The translations under genes and the position numbers were made by a program. DNA of 64,000 nt, taken from positions 1-64,000 of the forward strand of contig NZ_RCHJ01000028.1 of NCBI RefSeq assembly GCF_004011805.1, given 5' to 3'. Shown piece by piece: positions 36,226-45,136 of this stretch; position 1 is the stretch's first letter, and each line of letters begins with the position of its first letter. Below the pieces are notes generated by a model. The model worked only from the letters and a program-made list of their open reading frames with translations, was not told the DNA's origin and ran no database searches. The stretch comes from Piscinibacter defluvii. Lineage in GTDB: Bacteria; Pseudomonadota; Gammaproteobacteria; Burkholderiales; Burkholderiaceae_C.

Positions 36226-37209
36226 CTAGCGCGCCAGTACCTGCGGGTTGATCGGCGTCGGCGGCGTGCCGCCGGTCAGCGCGGCGATCAGGTTGTCGAC
36301 CGCGAGGCCGGCCATCGCGCGGCGCGTGGCCACGGTGGCGCTGGCGATGTGCGGCGTCAGCACCACGTTGGGCACGGTCAGCAGGTCCGGGTGCACCTTC
36401 GGCTCGCCCTCGAACACGTCGAGCGCGGCGGCGGCAATGCGGCGCTCGCGCAGCGCGGCGGCCAGCGCCGCGTCGTCGACCACGCCGCCGCGGGCGACGT
36501 TGGTCAGCGTCGCGCTCGGCTTCATCAGCGCCATCTCGGCGGAGCCCACCGCATGGTGGCTGGCGGCCGAGTACGGCACCACGATCACGAGGTGGTCGGC
36601 CTCGCGCATCAGCTGCTCCTTGCCGACGTAGCGCGCCCCGAGCGGCGCCTCGAGCTCGGGCGCGAGCCGGCTGCGGTTGTGGTAGACCACCTTCATGCCG
36701 AAGCCGAGCGCGCCGCGCCTCGCAATCGCCTGGCCGATGCGTCCCATGCCGAGGATGCCGAGCGTCGCGCCGTGCACGTCGCTGCCGATGAACATGTCGT
36801 AGGACCACTTGGTCCATTCGCCGCGGCGCAGGAAATGTTCGCTCTCGGCGAGCCGTCGCGCGGCGGCCATCATCAGCGCGAAGCCGAAGTCGGCGGTGGT
36901 CTCGGTCAGCACGTCGGGCGTGTTGGTGGCCAGCACGCCGCGTGCGTTGCAGGCGTCGACGTCGATGTTGTTGTAGCCCACCGCCATGTTGCACACGGCG
37001 CGCAGCTGCGGGTTGGCGTCGAGCACCTCGGCGTCGATGCGCTCGCTGCCGGTGATGAAGGCGCCGGCCTTGCCGGCCAGCTTCGCGGCCAGCTCGGCCT
37101 TGCTGAAGATGCGGTCTTCGGGGTTGTCCTCGACGTCGAAGTGCACGCGCAGGCGGTCGACGATGTCGCCGAACACGGCGCGGGCGACGAGGACGGCAGG
37201 TCGGGTCAT
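36226..37209 (-). CDS. D-2-hydroxyacid dehydrogenase (glyoxylate/hydroxypyruvate reductase type)
   Basis: A 327-residue NAD(P)-dependent enzyme. The nucleotide-binding motif is LGILGMGRIGQAIARR; the catalytic Arg is in NVARGGVVDD, Glu in FEGEP and His in LTPHIASAT. The substrate-binding loop AVGYNNIDVDA is typical of glyoxylate/hydroxypyruvate reductases (GhrB-like). It lies 10 bases downstream of the antiporter gene, so it is probably the last gene of the minus-strand operon that begins with the HDAC-like gene. Confidence 0.9.
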   Translation of the reverse strand: MTRPAVLVARAVFGDIVDRLRVHFDVEDNPEDRIFSKAELAAKLAGKAGAFITGSERIDAEVLDANPQLRAVCNMAVGYNNIDVDACNARGVLATNTPDVLTETTADFGFALMMAAARRLAESEHFLRRGEWTKWSYDMFIGSDVHGATLGILGMGRIGQAIARRGALGFGMKVVYHNRSRLAPELEAPLGARYVGKEQLMREADHLVIVVPYSAASHHAVGSAEMALMKPSATLTNVARGGVVDDAALAAALRERRIAAAALDVFEGEPKVHPDLLTVPNVVLTPHIASATVATRRAMAGLAVDNLIAALTGGTPPTPINPQVLAR

Positions 37210-37219
37210 GTCTTGCCTT

Positions 37220-38626
37220 TCAGCGGAACCAGATGAAGGTCATGGCGATGAACAGCGGGACCAGGATCGCGCCCGACCACGCCATGTAGCCGAAGAAGCT
37301 CGGCATGCGGATGCCGCGGTCCTCGGCGATCGCCTTGACCATGAAGTTCGGCGCGTTGCCGATGTAGGTGTTGGCGCCCATGAACACCGAGCCGGCCGAG
37401 ATGGCGGCCAGCGTCGAGGCGAGCGTGGTCATCAGCACCTGCGGGTCGCCGCCGGCGAGGTTGAAGAACACCAGGTAGGTCGGCGCGTTGTCGAGGAAGG
37501 AGCTGAGCGAGCCGCTGAACCAGAAGTAGGCCCAGGGCAGCGGCTCGCCGTCGGCGCCGGTCACGGCGCGGGTCACCGCCGCGAAGGCGCCGGCCTCGCC
37601 GGCCTTGAGCATCGCCAGCACCGGCACCATGGTCACGAAGATGCCGATGAACAGCTTGGCCACCTCCTGCATCGGCGCCCAGGAGAACTGGTTGGCCTCG
37701 CGCACCGACTTGGGCGTGATCGCCAGCGACACGAAGGTGACGGCGATCAGCCCCGCGTCGCGCACCAGCGCCTGCAGTTCGACCGGGGTGCCGGCCACGT
37801 CGTAGGCGATGCCCGGCTTCCAGGTGCCGCTCATCAGCACCAGGCCGACCACCGCGGCCAGCGGCAGGAAGTTGATCGCGCCGTCGACGCCGAAGCGCGC
37901 GGTGTCGGGCGTCGGGTCCTGCGGCAGCACGCCCTCCTTGCGATACCAGTAGGTGTCGATGGCGTAGAACAGCACGAGCAGCGTGCCGACCAGGAACAGC
38001 GTTTCCGGGAAGATGTGCTGCACGGTCCAGAAGAAGCTCACGCCCTTGAGGAAGCCGAGGAACAGCGGCGGGTCGCCCAGCGGCGTCAGCGAACCGCCGG
38101 CATTGCTGACGATGAAGATGAAGAACACGATCACGTGCACGACATGCTTGCGGTTGTCGTTGGCGCGGATCAGCGGGCGTATCAGCAGCATCGACGCGCC
38201 GGTCGTGCCCATCAGGCTGGCCAGCACCGCGCCGACCGCCATCAACCCGGTGTTCAGCGCCGGGCTGCCGTGCAGGTTGCCGCGCACGTAGATGCCGCCG
38301 GCAGCGGTGAACAGCGCCGTGAGCAGGATGATGAAGGGCAGGTACTCGGCCACCAGCGTGTGCACCAGCGCGCCGCCCGCGGCACCGGGGCCGGCCAGCA
38401 CCGCGTAGGGCAGCATGAAGGCGAGCGCCCAGCCGAGCGCGATCTTGCCGTAGTGGTGGTGCCAGACCTTGGCCGCCAGCAGCGGCATCAGCGCGATCGA
38501 CAGCAGCATGCCGGCGAACGGGATGCCCCACCAGGCCGCCAGCGCCGCGCCGTCGACCTCGGCGGCCATGGCACCGCCGCTGGCCAGCAGCAGCGCCGCG
38601 AGCGCCGCTCCGCGCGCGGCCCTCAT
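37220..38626 (-). CDS. NhaD-type sodium:proton antiporter
   Basis: A 468-residue membrane protein with a cleavable-looking leader and about 12 hydrophobic segments. Ion-transporter-superfamily motifs: IVSNAGGSLTPLGDPPLFLG in the first half and FLDNAPTYLVFFNLAGGD in the second, followed by SAGSVFMGANTYIGNAPNFM. These blocks are characteristic of NhaD and its relatives, which exchange Na+ or Li+ for H+. The ATG at 38626 overlaps the nitroreductase stop by four bases, so a longer frame into that gene is rejected. Confidence 0.87.
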   Translation of the reverse strand: MRAARGAALAALLLASGGAMAAEVDGAALAAWWGIPFAGMLLSIALMPLLAAKVWHHHYGKIALGWALAFMLPYAVLAGPGAAGGALVHTLVAEYLPFIILLTALFTAAGGIYVRGNLHGSPALNTGLMAVGAVLASLMGTTGASMLLIRPLIRANDNRKHVVHVIVFFIFIVSNAGGSLTPLGDPPLFLGFLKGVSFFWTVQHIFPETLFLVGTLLVLFYAIDTYWYRKEGVLPQDPTPDTARFGVDGAINFLPLAAVVGLVLMSGTWKPGIAYDVAGTPVELQALVRDAGLIAVTFVSLAITPKSVREANQFSWAPMQEVAKLFIGIFVTMVPVLAMLKAGEAGAFAAVTRAVTGADGEPLPWAYFWFSGSLSSFLDNAPTYLVFFNLAGGDPQVLMTTLASTLAAISAGSVFMGANTYIGNAPNFMVKAIAEDRGIRMPSFFGYMAWSGAILVPLFIAMTFIWFR

Positions 38627-39321
38627 TCGTGGAACCTCGCGAAGCCGGCCACCGGCTCGCGCTCGGTGACGAGCCCGTTCTCGACCGCCGCCGGGTCGGC
38701 GTGGCCGAGCGACATGCCGCACACCACCATCTCGGTGGCCGGGATGCCGAGCTGCTTCTCGATGATGCGGTGGAACTGCGTGAACGCGGCTTGCGGGCAG
38801 GTGTCGAGCCCGCGCGCGCGTGCGGCGACCATGATGTTCTGCAGGAACATGCCGTAATCGAGCCAGCTGCCCTGCTGCATGATGCGGTCGATCGTGAAGA
38901 TCAGGCCGACCGGCGCGTCGAAGAAGGCGTAGTTGCGGCCGTGCTGCGCATGCATGCGCGCCTTGTCGGTCTTGGCGATGCCGAGCAGCCCGTACAGGTC
39001 CCAGCCGACCTTGCGGCGGCGGTCGATGTAGGGCGGGACCCATTCGGTCGGGTAGTACGCGTACTCCTCGCGGTGCGTGGCGCGCTCGGCCGGGTCGTCG
39101 TAGGCCGCGCGGATGCGGCGCGAGAGGTCTTGCTTGGCCGCGCCGGTCAGCACGTGCACCTTCCAGGGCTGCGTGTTGGTGCCCGAAGGCGCGCGCGCGG
39201 CCACCTGCAGGATCGCCTCGATCGTCGTGCGCGGCACCGGCGTGGGCAGGAAGGCGCGGATCGAGCGGCGCGAGCCGATGGCGGCATCGACGGCCTCGGC
39301 CGCGGTGGAAGGGTCGGTCAT
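38623..39321 (-). CDS. Nitroreductase-family FMN oxidoreductase
   Basis: A 232-residue flavoprotein: [17 protein letters not shown] (FMN phosphate binding), [17 protein letters not shown] and [14 protein letters not shown] are classical blocks. The insertion [20 protein letters not shown] resembles the subgroup active on nitroaromatics or quinones. The natural substrate is unknown. Start and stop each overlap a neighbour by ATGA, so it is the third gene of a tightly coupled operon. Confidence 0.9.
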   Translation of the reverse strand: MTDPSTAAEAVDAAIGSRRSIRAFLPTPVPRTTIEAILQVAARAPSGTNTQPWKVHVLTGAAKQDLSRRIRAAYDDPAERATHREEYAYYPTEWVPPYIDRRRKVGWDLYGLLGIAKTDKARMHAQHGRNYAFFDAPVGLIFTIDRIMQQGSWLDYGMFLQNIMVAARARGLDTCPQAAFTQFHRIIEKQLGIPATEMVVCGMSLGHADPAAVENGLVTEREPVAGFARFHE

Positions 39322-39761
39322 GGGGTGGCGCTCAGGGGTTGCAGGGCCGCGCGCAGCGCGTGGGGAAGATCCACCGGCCGGCGCGTGGCGCGGTCGACGT
39401 AGACATGCACGAAGTGCCCGCCGGCCGCGCTGAGCGGCTGCCCTTGCGCGAACAGGCCGACCTCGTAGCGCACGCTGCTGCGGCCCAGGTGCGCGACGCG
39501 CAACCCGGCCTCGACGGCCTGCGGAAACGCGAGCGGCGCGAAATAGTTGCAGCGTGTCTCGATCACCAGCCCGATCACCGCGCCGGCCTCGATGTCCAGT
39601 GCGCCGGCCTCGATCAGGTAGCCGTTGACCGCGGTGTCGAACCAGCTGTAGTAGACGACGTTGTTGACGTGGCCGTAGGCGTCGTTGTCCATCCAGCGCG
39701 TGGTGATCGTGCTGAATCGGCGGTAGGCGCTGCGCGGCTCAGGCTGCGGTCGGTGCGACAT
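39318..39761 (-). CDS. Hot-dog acyl-CoA thioesterase (4-hydroxybenzoyl-CoA thioesterase type)
   Basis: A 147-residue hot-dog protein. The motif [19 protein letters not shown] holds the catalytic Asp of the 4HBT/YbgC group. The second half has [17 protein letters not shown] and [17 protein letters not shown]. Start ATG 39761 was chosen; an in-frame ATG at 39770 would add three residues. Either way the start lies inside the end of the HDAC-like gene. The stop overlaps the nitroreductase start by four bases. The acyl-CoA substrate is unknown. Confidence 0.88.
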   Translation of the reverse strand: MSHRPQPEPRSAYRRFSTITTRWMDNDAYGHVNNVVYYSWFDTAVNGYLIEAGALDIEAGAVIGLVIETRCNYFAPLAFPQAVEAGLRVAHLGRSSVRYEVGLFAQGQPLSAAGGHFVHVYVDRATRRPVDLPHALRAALQPLSATP

Positions 39762-40707
39762 GGCGCGCATTGTTCCATTGCCACTGCCGCCAGCTCGCCA
39801 GGGCTTCCTCCAGCGTGCGCTGCTGGACGTCCACCGTCACCGCGATGTCGTGCCCGTAGCCGCCGGCCATGCTGACGGCCACCGGGATGCCGCGCTCGCG
39901 GCAGGCATCGAACACGCGCCGGTCGCGTTCGGCCAGGCCGGCGCTGCTGATCTTCAGGCGGCCGAGCCGGTCGCCTTCGTGCGGGTCGGCCCCGGCGAGG
40001 TAGAAGACGAGTCCCGGCGGCTGCCCGGCATGGCGGCGCCAGAGTTCGGCCAGCGCCGCGTCGAGCGCTTCGAGGTAGGGCTCGTCGGTGCAGCCGTCGG
40101 GCAGCTCCACGTCCAGGTCGCTGGTCTCCTTGCGGAACGGGAAGTTCTTCGCCCCGTGCAGCGAGAGCGTGAACACGGTCGGGTCGTCGCGGAAGATCGC
40201 CGCCGTGCCGTTGCCCTGGTGCACGTCCAGGTCGATCACCGCCACGCGCAGGCCGGGCGTGCCCGGCGGGTGGCGCCGGTGCCACTCTGCCTGCATCAGC
40301 CGCGCCGCGACCGCGGCGTCGTTGAACACGCAGTAGCCGCCGCCCTTGTCGGCGCCGGCATGGTGGGTGCCGCCGGCCAGGTTGGCCGCCACGCCCTCGG
40401 CCAGCGCCGCCCGCGCGGCGCCGATGGTGGCGCCGACCGAGCGTCGCGAGCGCTCGACCATGCGCTCGCTCCAGGGAAAGCCGATCTCGCGTTGCGCTGC
40501 CGCGCTCAGGCTGCCCTGCACCACCGCGGCGATGTAGCCCGGATCGTGCGCCAGCGCCAGTTCGCCCTCGCTGGCCGGCTCGGCTTCACGCAGCCGGAAG
40601 GCAGGCTGGGATTCGATGCGCTCGCGCAACAGCCGGTACTTGGGCATCGGGAATCGATGCCCGACCGGCAGCGGCAGCACGAAATGGTCCGAATAGAAGG
40701 CTTGCAT
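39739..40707 (-). CDS. Histone-deacetylase-family amidohydrolase
   Basis: A 322-residue zinc amidohydrolase of the arginase/deacetylase fold. Zinc and catalytic residues: [25 protein letters not shown] (Asp-x-His) and [13 protein letters not shown], with the Tyr in MAGGYGHD. The N terminus [17 protein letters not shown] matches the bacterial class IV/acetoin-utilisation-like group. The ATG at 40707 aligns with the family start; the longer frame to 40848 would run into the phasin promoter. It is the first gene of the minus-strand operon and divergent from the phasin. Likely substrates are acetylated lysines, polyamines or small amides. Confidence 0.9.
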   Translation of the reverse strand: MQAFYSDHFVLPLPVGHRFPMPKYRLLRERIESQPAFRLREAEPASEGELALAHDPGYIAAVVQGSLSAAAQREIGFPWSERMVERSRRSVGATIGAARAALAEGVAANLAGGTHHAGADKGGGYCVFNDAAVAARLMQAEWHRRHPPGTPGLRVAVIDLDVHQGNGTAAIFRDDPTVFTLSLHGAKNFPFRKETSDLDVELPDGCTDEPYLEALDAALAELWRRHAGQPPGLVFYLAGADPHEGDRLGRLKISSAGLAERDRRVFDACRERGIPVAVSMAGGYGHDIAVTVDVQQRTLEEALASWRQWQWNNARHVAPTAA

Positions 40708-40797
40708 GGGGTGGCGGGCGCGATTCTGCCGGCAACACGCCCACCGCCCGCCCGGACGGAATGTGACCCGCGTATGACGCACCGCAGCAAAAAGTGC

Positions 40798-40825
40798 TTG
40801 AACTTGGTGCGCAGAGCGATATACT
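40798..40825 (+). promoter_or_regulatory. Sigma70-type promoter of the phasin gene
   Basis: -35 TTGAAC (40798-40803) and -10 TATACT (40820-40825) with a 16-base spacer, about 65 bases upstream of the phasin ATG. It is one of the best promoter matches in this GC-rich window and fits a highly expressed phasin. Confidence 0.72.
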
Positions 40826-40832
40826 TGGCTCA

Positions 40833-40848
40833 TGCTGCAGTGCAACAA
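40833..40848. promoter_or_regulatory. Candidate PhaR operator in the phasin leader
   Basis: TGCTGCAGTGCAACAA lies just after the predicted -10 box, followed by another TGCGCTGCA. PhaR, the repressor of phasin genes in PHB-forming Betaproteobacteria, binds TGC/GCA-rich sites near phasin promoters and leaves them when granules form. Position and composition fit; the match to a consensus is from memory. Confidence 0.4.
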
Positions 40849-40889
40849 ATGCGCTGCATCCCTGCCCTAGCCCTGATCCGGAGACCCTC

Positions 40890-41447
40890 ATGTCCTTTCT
40901 GACCGCCGAACAAGTGATCGCCGCCAACAAAGCCAACGTCGAAACCCTGTTTGGCCTGACCAACAAGGCCTTCGAAGGCATCGAGAAGCTGGTCGAGCTG
41001 AACCTGCAGGTCGCCAAGACCGCGCTGGCCGAAGCCGCCGACACCACCAAGGCCGCCCTGTCGGTCAAGGACGCGCAAGAGCTGTTCACGCTGCAGGCCG
41101 GCCTGCTGCAACCGGCCGCCGAGAAGGCCGCCGCCTACAGCCGCCACCTGTACGACATCGCCGCCGCGACCAACGCCGAAGTGACCAAGGTCGCCGAGGA
41201 AACCGCGAACGACTCGCAGAAGAAGTTCATGGCCGCCTTCGACGCCGCCGTCAAGAACGCCCCGGCCGGCACCGAGAACGCCGTCGCCCTGGTGAAGTCG
41301 GCCGTCGCCGCCGCCAACAACGCCTACGAGTCGGTGCAGAAGGCCGCCAAGCAGGCCGCCGACGTGGCCGAAGCCAACTTCCAGGCCGTCACGACCACCG
41401 CCGTCAAGGCGACCCAGGCCGCCGGCAAGACCAAGCGCGCCGCCTGA
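40890..41447 (+). CDS. Phasin (PHB granule surface protein)
   Basis: A 185-residue, alanine- and lysine-rich helical protein of the phasin_2 family: it begins [20 protein letters not shown] and has [20 protein letters not shown] and an Ala/Lys-rich tail ending KTKRAA. Phasins coat polyhydroxybutyrate granules and set their size and number. Start ATG 40890 follows CGGAGAC. The gene has its own promoter and is followed by a structured 3' region and a strong terminator. Codon choice is strongly biased, consistent with high expression. Confidence 0.95.
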   Translation: MSFLTAEQVIAANKANVETLFGLTNKAFEGIEKLVELNLQVAKTALAEAADTTKAALSVKDAQELFTLQAGLLQPAAEKAAAYSRHLYDIAAATNAEVTKVAEETANDSQKKFMAAFDAAVKNAPAGTENAVALVKSAVAAANNAYESVQKAAKQAADVAEANFQAVTTTAVKATQAAGKTKRAA

Positions 41448-41489
41448 ACACCGCGCCGGAGGGTTCCGGATTCGCGCCGTCACAAAGAA

Positions 41490-41631
41490 GCGGCCCGACT
41501 CTTGAACTTGCCGCGGAGTTCCTGATCTACGGTGTGCTGCGGGCCTGCCCGCAGCCTCCCTGAAAGGTTGTCTCCTCGGTACCTCCCGGTACCTTGCCGG
41601 CCCGATGGTTCGCCATCGGGCCGTTTTCTTT
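41490..41631 (+). ncRNA. Structured 3' region of the phasin transcript, possible small RNA
   Basis: Between the phasin stop and the terminator are about 150 bases with three successive hairpins: GCTGCGGG/CCCGCAGC with a CCTG loop (41536-41555), GGTACC/GGTACC around TCCC (41578-41593), and the terminator stem. A TTGAAC at 41502 could be a weak -35, but its -10 partner is poor. It could be a 3'UTR-derived sRNA or simply a stable mRNA end. No small ORF with a convincing ribosome site was seen. Confidence 0.35.
41598..41631 (+). terminator. Strong rho-independent terminator of the phasin transcript
   Basis: Perfect 11-bp stem (CGGCCCGATGG, 41598-41608; CCATCGGGCCG, 41613-41623) with a TTCG tetraloop, then TTTTCTTT. 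The tail is on the plus strand only. The patatin-like gene on the other strand ends 7 bases beyond. Confidence 0.92.
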
Positions 41632-41637
41632 GGTGCC

Positions 41638-42558
41638 TCAGTGGGTCTTGGCGGCCACCTTGCCGCGCAGCTCCGCGAGCTGGGTCAGGGCCGCCGCGCG
41701 CCCTGCGGCGATGGTGCGCCGCCGGCCGGCGAAATCCGCGCCCGAGACGCCGCCCAGCTTGGGCCGCAGCACCACGTCGGCCTCGCGCAATTCGAACTGG
41801 TTGATGCTGCGGCCCATGATCGCGAAGGTCTGCAGCAGCATCCGGAGCGGATCGCCGGTGGCCGCGCCGTCCGGCACCGCCGAGATGTCGACGGCGATCA
41901 CCAGCTCGGCGCCCATCTGCCGCGCGAAGCGCACCGGCACCGGCGACACCAGCCCGCCATCGACGTATTCGCGCGCGCCGATCCTGACCGGCTGGAACAC
42001 CGCCGGCACGGCGCTGGAGGCACGCACCGCCATGCCGGGGTCGCCGCGCTGGAACAGGATCGGCGCGCCGTTGTCCAGGTCGGTGGCGACGATGCCCAGC
42101 GGCAGCGGCAACTGCTCGATCAGCCGGCCGCCGGTGTGCTCCCGCACGAAGCGGGCCAGTGCCTCGCCGCGGATCAGCCCCCGGCCGGGGAAGCTCCAGT
42201 CGGTGATGGCCGACTCGTCCATCGCGTCGGCCAGCTTGGCGAGTTCCCCGCCGCTTCGGCCGGCAGCGTAGAGCGCGGCCACCAGGCTGCCGGCAGACGT
42301 GCCGACCACCAGGTCCGGTCGGATGCCGCTTTCCTCCAGCGCCTGGATGACGCCGATGTGGGCGAACCCGCGCGCCGCCCCGCCGCCGAGCGCCAGACCG
42401 ATCTTCGGCGGCTTGGGCGGTGCCGGCGGCGGGGCGGCCGCCGCCGAGGCGGCCGGCGCGGGCACCGGCACGGCCGTCGGCGCGGTCTGGCAGCCGGCCA
42501 GCAGCCACCCGGCCAGGCCCAGGCCGCCACCCAGCAACTGACGTCGGTCAAGCCTCAT
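41638..42558 (-). CDS. Patatin-like phospholipase lipoprotein
   Basis: A 306-residue predicted lipoprotein. Signal peptide with lipobox LLAGC (about 19-23), then an Ala/Pro-rich linker (about 25-50). The patatin domain has oxyanion GGGAARGFAHIG, nucleophile serine in GTSAGSLVAALYA and the catalytic Asp in YVDGGLVSPVPV. The dyad is complete, so it should be an active lipid acyl hydrolase at the envelope. The ATG at 42558 has GGGAAG upstream and is preferred over a TTG at 42579. Divergent from the TauE/SafE-cys operon. Confidence 0.92.
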   Translation of the reverse strand: MRLDRRQLLGGGLGLAGWLLAGCQTAPTAVPVPAPAASAAAAPPPAPPKPPKIGLALGGGAARGFAHIGVIQALEESGIRPDLVVGTSAGSLVAALYAAGRSGGELAKLADAMDESAITDWSFPGRGLIRGEALARFVREHTGGRLIEQLPLPLGIVATDLDNGAPILFQRGDPGMAVRASSAVPAVFQPVRIGAREYVDGGLVSPVPVRFARQMGAELVIAVDISAVPDGAATGDPLRMLLQTFAIMGRSINQFELREADVVLRPKLGGVSGADFAGRRRTIAAGRAAALTQLAELRGKVAAKTH

Positions 42559-42606
42559 ATTCTTCCCAACGATAAGCAAACAAGAAATATGTTCTTCTCA
42601 TATATA

Positions 42607-42620
42607 TAGACGCCCGTCTA
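42607..42620. promoter_or_regulatory. Short perfect palindrome in an AT-rich divergent promoter region
   Basis: TAGACG-CC-CGTCTA, directly after an AT-rich run (CATATATA) that is the probable promoter core between the patatin-like gene and the TauE/SafE gene. Short perfect inverted repeats of this kind suit TetR-type repressors. No matching regulator gene is adjacent. Confidence 0.45.
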
Positions 42621-42665
42621 GAGTCCGGGCCACGGTCGCGCTCGAGCGGCTGCGGACACAGCTTC

Positions 42666-43433
42666 ATGGACTGGATCGCCATTCTCAGCGGCTTCGGGGT
42701 CGGCGCCATCGTCGGGATGACCGGCGTGGGCGGCGGTTCGCTGATGACGCCGCTGTTGCTGTCGGTCTTCAAGCTGAACCCGGCGGTGGCGATCGGCACG
42801 GACCTGTGGTTCGCCGCGATCACCAAGTCGGCCGGCTCGGCCTCGCACCACCTGGCCGGCCACGTGAACTGGCGCATCACCGCGCTGCTGCTGGCCGGCT
42901 CGATTCCCGCCTCGGCCGCGACGATCGCGCTGATGCACACCACCGGCCTCACCAAGGGCTGGGCCAGCACGCTGACCTTCTCGCTCGGCATCGCGCTGCT
43001 GCTGACCGCGGTGGTGGTGGCCTACAAGCAGGCCTGGCACGCCGTCGGCCTGCGCCTGGAGCGCTGGATTCCCGATACGCGCAAGACCTGGCTGACCGTG
43101 CTGTGCGGCCTGATCCTCGGCGTGCTGGTGTCGCTCAGCTCGATCGGCGCCGGCGCGATCGGCGCGACGCTGATCATGCTGATCTACCCGCGCCTGGAAT
43201 CGCACCGCGTGGTCGGCACCGACATCGCGCACGCCGTGCCGCTGACGCTGGTGGCCGGCATCGGCCACGCCACGCTCGGCCATGTCGACTGGGCGCTGCT
43301 GCTGTGGCTGCTGATCGGCTCGGTGCCGGGCATCTGGCTCGGCGCGCAGCTGACCCGCAAGATGCCCGAGAAGCTGGTGCGCGCGCTGCTGTGCACGGCC
43401 CTCGTGACGGCGGGGCTGAAGGTCATTCACTGA
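42666..43433 (+). CDS. TauE/SafE-family sulfite/anion permease
   Basis: A 255-residue membrane protein with about 8 hydrophobic helices. The family repeat appears twice: GVGAIVGMTGVGGGSLMTP near the start and GVLVSLSSIGAGAIGATLI in the middle. TauE/SafE proteins move sulfite, sulfonates or related anions. It lies three bases upstream of the sulfite reductase gene and is first in the cys operon, so it may export excess sulfite or import a sulfur anion. Confidence 0.9.
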   Translation: MDWIAILSGFGVGAIVGMTGVGGGSLMTPLLLSVFKLNPAVAIGTDLWFAAITKSAGSASHHLAGHVNWRITALLLAGSIPASAATIALMHTTGLTKGWASTLTFSLGIALLLTAVVVAYKQAWHAVGLRLERWIPDTRKTWLTVLCGLILGVLVSLSSIGAGAIGATLIMLIYPRLESHRVVGTDIAHAVPLTLVAGIGHATLGHVDWALLLWLLIGSVPGIWLGAQLTRKMPEKLVRALLCTALVTAGLKVIH

Positions 43434-43436
43434 ACC

Positions 43437-45131
43437 ATGTACCAATACACCGACTTCGACCGCCAGTTCGTGCACGCGCGCGCGGCGCAGTACCGCGACC
43501 AGCTCGAGCGCAACCTCGCCGGCAAGCTGGGCGACGACGAGTTCCGCCCGCTGCGCCTGCAGAACGGCTGGTACATCCAGCGCCACGCGCCGATGGCACG
43601 CATCGCCGTGCCCTATGGCGAGCTGGCGTCGCGCCAGCTGCGCACCCTGGCGCGCATCGCGCGCGACTTCGACCGCGGCTACGCGCACTTCACGACGCGC
43701 CAGAACTGCCAGTTCAACTGGATCCCGCTCGCGAAGAGCGCCGACGTGATGGACGCGCTGGCCGCCGTCGACATGCACGGCATCCAGACCAGCGGCAACT
43801 GCATCCGCAACATCACCAGCGACGCGCTGGCCGGCATCGCGCCCGACGAGATCGTCGATCCGCGGCCCTACTGCGAGATCCTGCGCCAGTGGAGCACGCT
43901 GCACCCGGAGTTCGCCTTCCTGCCGCGCAAGTTCAAGATCGCCGTCAGCGGTGCACGCGAGGACCGCGCTGCGACGGCCTGGCACGACATCGGCCTGCAC
44001 CTGGTGAAGAACGCGGCCGGCGAGGTGGGCTTCAGGGTGCTGGTCGGCGGCGGCATGGGCCGCACGCCGGTGATCGGCGCGCTGGCCAGCGAGTTCGTGC
44101 CCTGGCAGCAGATCCTGCTGTTCATCGAGGCCATCGTGCGTGTCTACAACCGCTACGGCCGGCGCGACAACCTCTACAAGGCGCGCATCAAGATCCTCGT
44201 CAAGGCCGAGGGCCAGAAGTTCTTCGACGCAGTGGCCGAGGAGTTCGCCCACATCCTGCGCGACGATGTCGACGGCGCGGCACACACCATCCCGCGCTCC
44301 GAGCTCGAGCGCGTCAAGGCCAGCTTCGTGCTGCCCGAGGGCATCGCCGCGGCCGTCTCGCCGAGCGCGCCGCCGGGCGAAACGGCGCCCGCCTTCCGCC
44401 GCTGGCTGGAGCGCAACGTGCACGCGCACAAGCTGCCCGGCTACCGGGCGGTGACGCTCTCGCTCAAGCGCGCCGGCCAGGCGCCCGGCGACGTGACGGC
44501 CGAGCAGATGGAGGCTGCCGCCGACATCGCCGACCGCTTCAGCCTCGGCGAACTGCGTGTCACGCACGACCAGAACCTGCTGCTGCCCTGGGTGCGCGAG
44601 GCGGAACTGGCCGAGGTCTGGAAAGCCGCCAAGACGGCCAGCTTCGCGAGCCCGAACATCGGCCTGTTCACCGACATGATCGCCTGCCCGGGCGGCGACT
44701 TCTGCGCGCTGGCCAATGCGCGCTCGATCCCGATCGCCGCCGAGATCACCGAGCGCTTCGCCGACCTCGACGAGCTCTACGACATCGGCGACATCGACCT
44801 GCACATCAGCGGCTGCATCAACTCCTGCGGCCACCACCACAGCGGCCACATCGGCATCCTCGGCGTCGACAAGGACGGCAAGGAGTGGTACCAGGTCTCG
44901 CTCGGCGGCTCGGACGGCTCCACGCTCTCCGGCCCGGCCGTGCCCGGCAAGGTGATCGGCCCGTCGTTCGCCGCCGACGAGGTGGCCGACGCGGTGGAGG
45001 CCGTGATCGAGACCTACAAGGCGCAGCGCGCCGCCAACGAGCGCTTCATCGACACCGTGCGCCGCGTCGGCATAGAGCCCTTCAAGGGCCCTGCCAACGC
45101 CGTGCGCCGCAGCACCGCCCAAGCCGCGTGA
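43437..45131 (+). CDS. cysI: Assimilatory sulfite reductase hemoprotein (CysI/NirA type)
   Basis: A 564-residue siroheme/[4Fe-4S] enzyme that reduces sulfite to sulfide. Cluster ligands are Cys417 and Cys423 (CPGGDFC) and Cys460 and Cys464 (GCINSCGHHHSGHIG), the spacing of the nitrite/sulfite reductase family. HFTTRQNCQFNW and TSGNCIRNITSDALAG are substrate and siroheme-binding blocks. There is no CysJ flavoprotein nearby; electrons may come from a ferredoxin or the DUF934 partner. Position within APS reductase and ATP sulfurylase genes makes sulfite, not nitrite, the likely substrate. DUF934 follows five bases downstream. Confidence 0.93.
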   Translation: MYQYTDFDRQFVHARAAQYRDQLERNLAGKLGDDEFRPLRLQNGWYIQRHAPMARIAVPYGELASRQLRTLARIARDFDRGYAHFTTRQNCQFNWIPLAKSADVMDALAAVDMHGIQTSGNCIRNITSDALAGIAPDEIVDPRPYCEILRQWSTLHPEFAFLPRKFKIAVSGAREDRAATAWHDIGLHLVKNAAGEVGFRVLVGGGMGRTPVIGALASEFVPWQQILLFIEAIVRVYNRYGRRDNLYKARIKILVKAEGQKFFDAVAEEFAHILRDDVDGAAHTIPRSELERVKASFVLPEGIAAAVSPSAPPGETAPAFRRWLERNVHAHKLPGYRAVTLSLKRAGQAPGDVTAEQMEAAADIADRFSLGELRVTHDQNLLLPWVREAELAEVWKAAKTASFASPNIGLFTDMIACPGGDFCALANARSIPIAAEITERFADLDELYDIGDIDLHISGCINSCGHHHSGHIGILGVDKDGKEWYQVSLGGSDGSTLSGPAVPGKVIGPSFAADEVADAVEAVIETYKAQRAANERFIDTVRRVGIEPFKGPANAVRRSTAQAA

Positions 45132-45136
45132 CCCCC

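Noticed and set aside
40708..40848. N-terminal extension of the HDAC-like protein to 40848
   Set aside because: It overlaps the phasin promoter and is not needed; the conserved family start is at 40707.
41638..42579. TTG 42579 as the start of the patatin-like protein
   Set aside because: ATG 42558 has GGGAAG at good distance and gives a normal lipoprotein signal peptide.
42618..45122. Open frame of about 830 codons antisense to the TauE/SafE gene and cysI
   Set aside because: Shadow of the sulfur operon; repetitive Val/Asp/His/Gln/Arg text with no domain.
43437..45131. Assignment of the hemoprotein as nitrite reductase
   Set aside because: The cluster motif fits both, but the operon is entirely for sulfate assimilation and siroheme; no nitrate genes are nearby.
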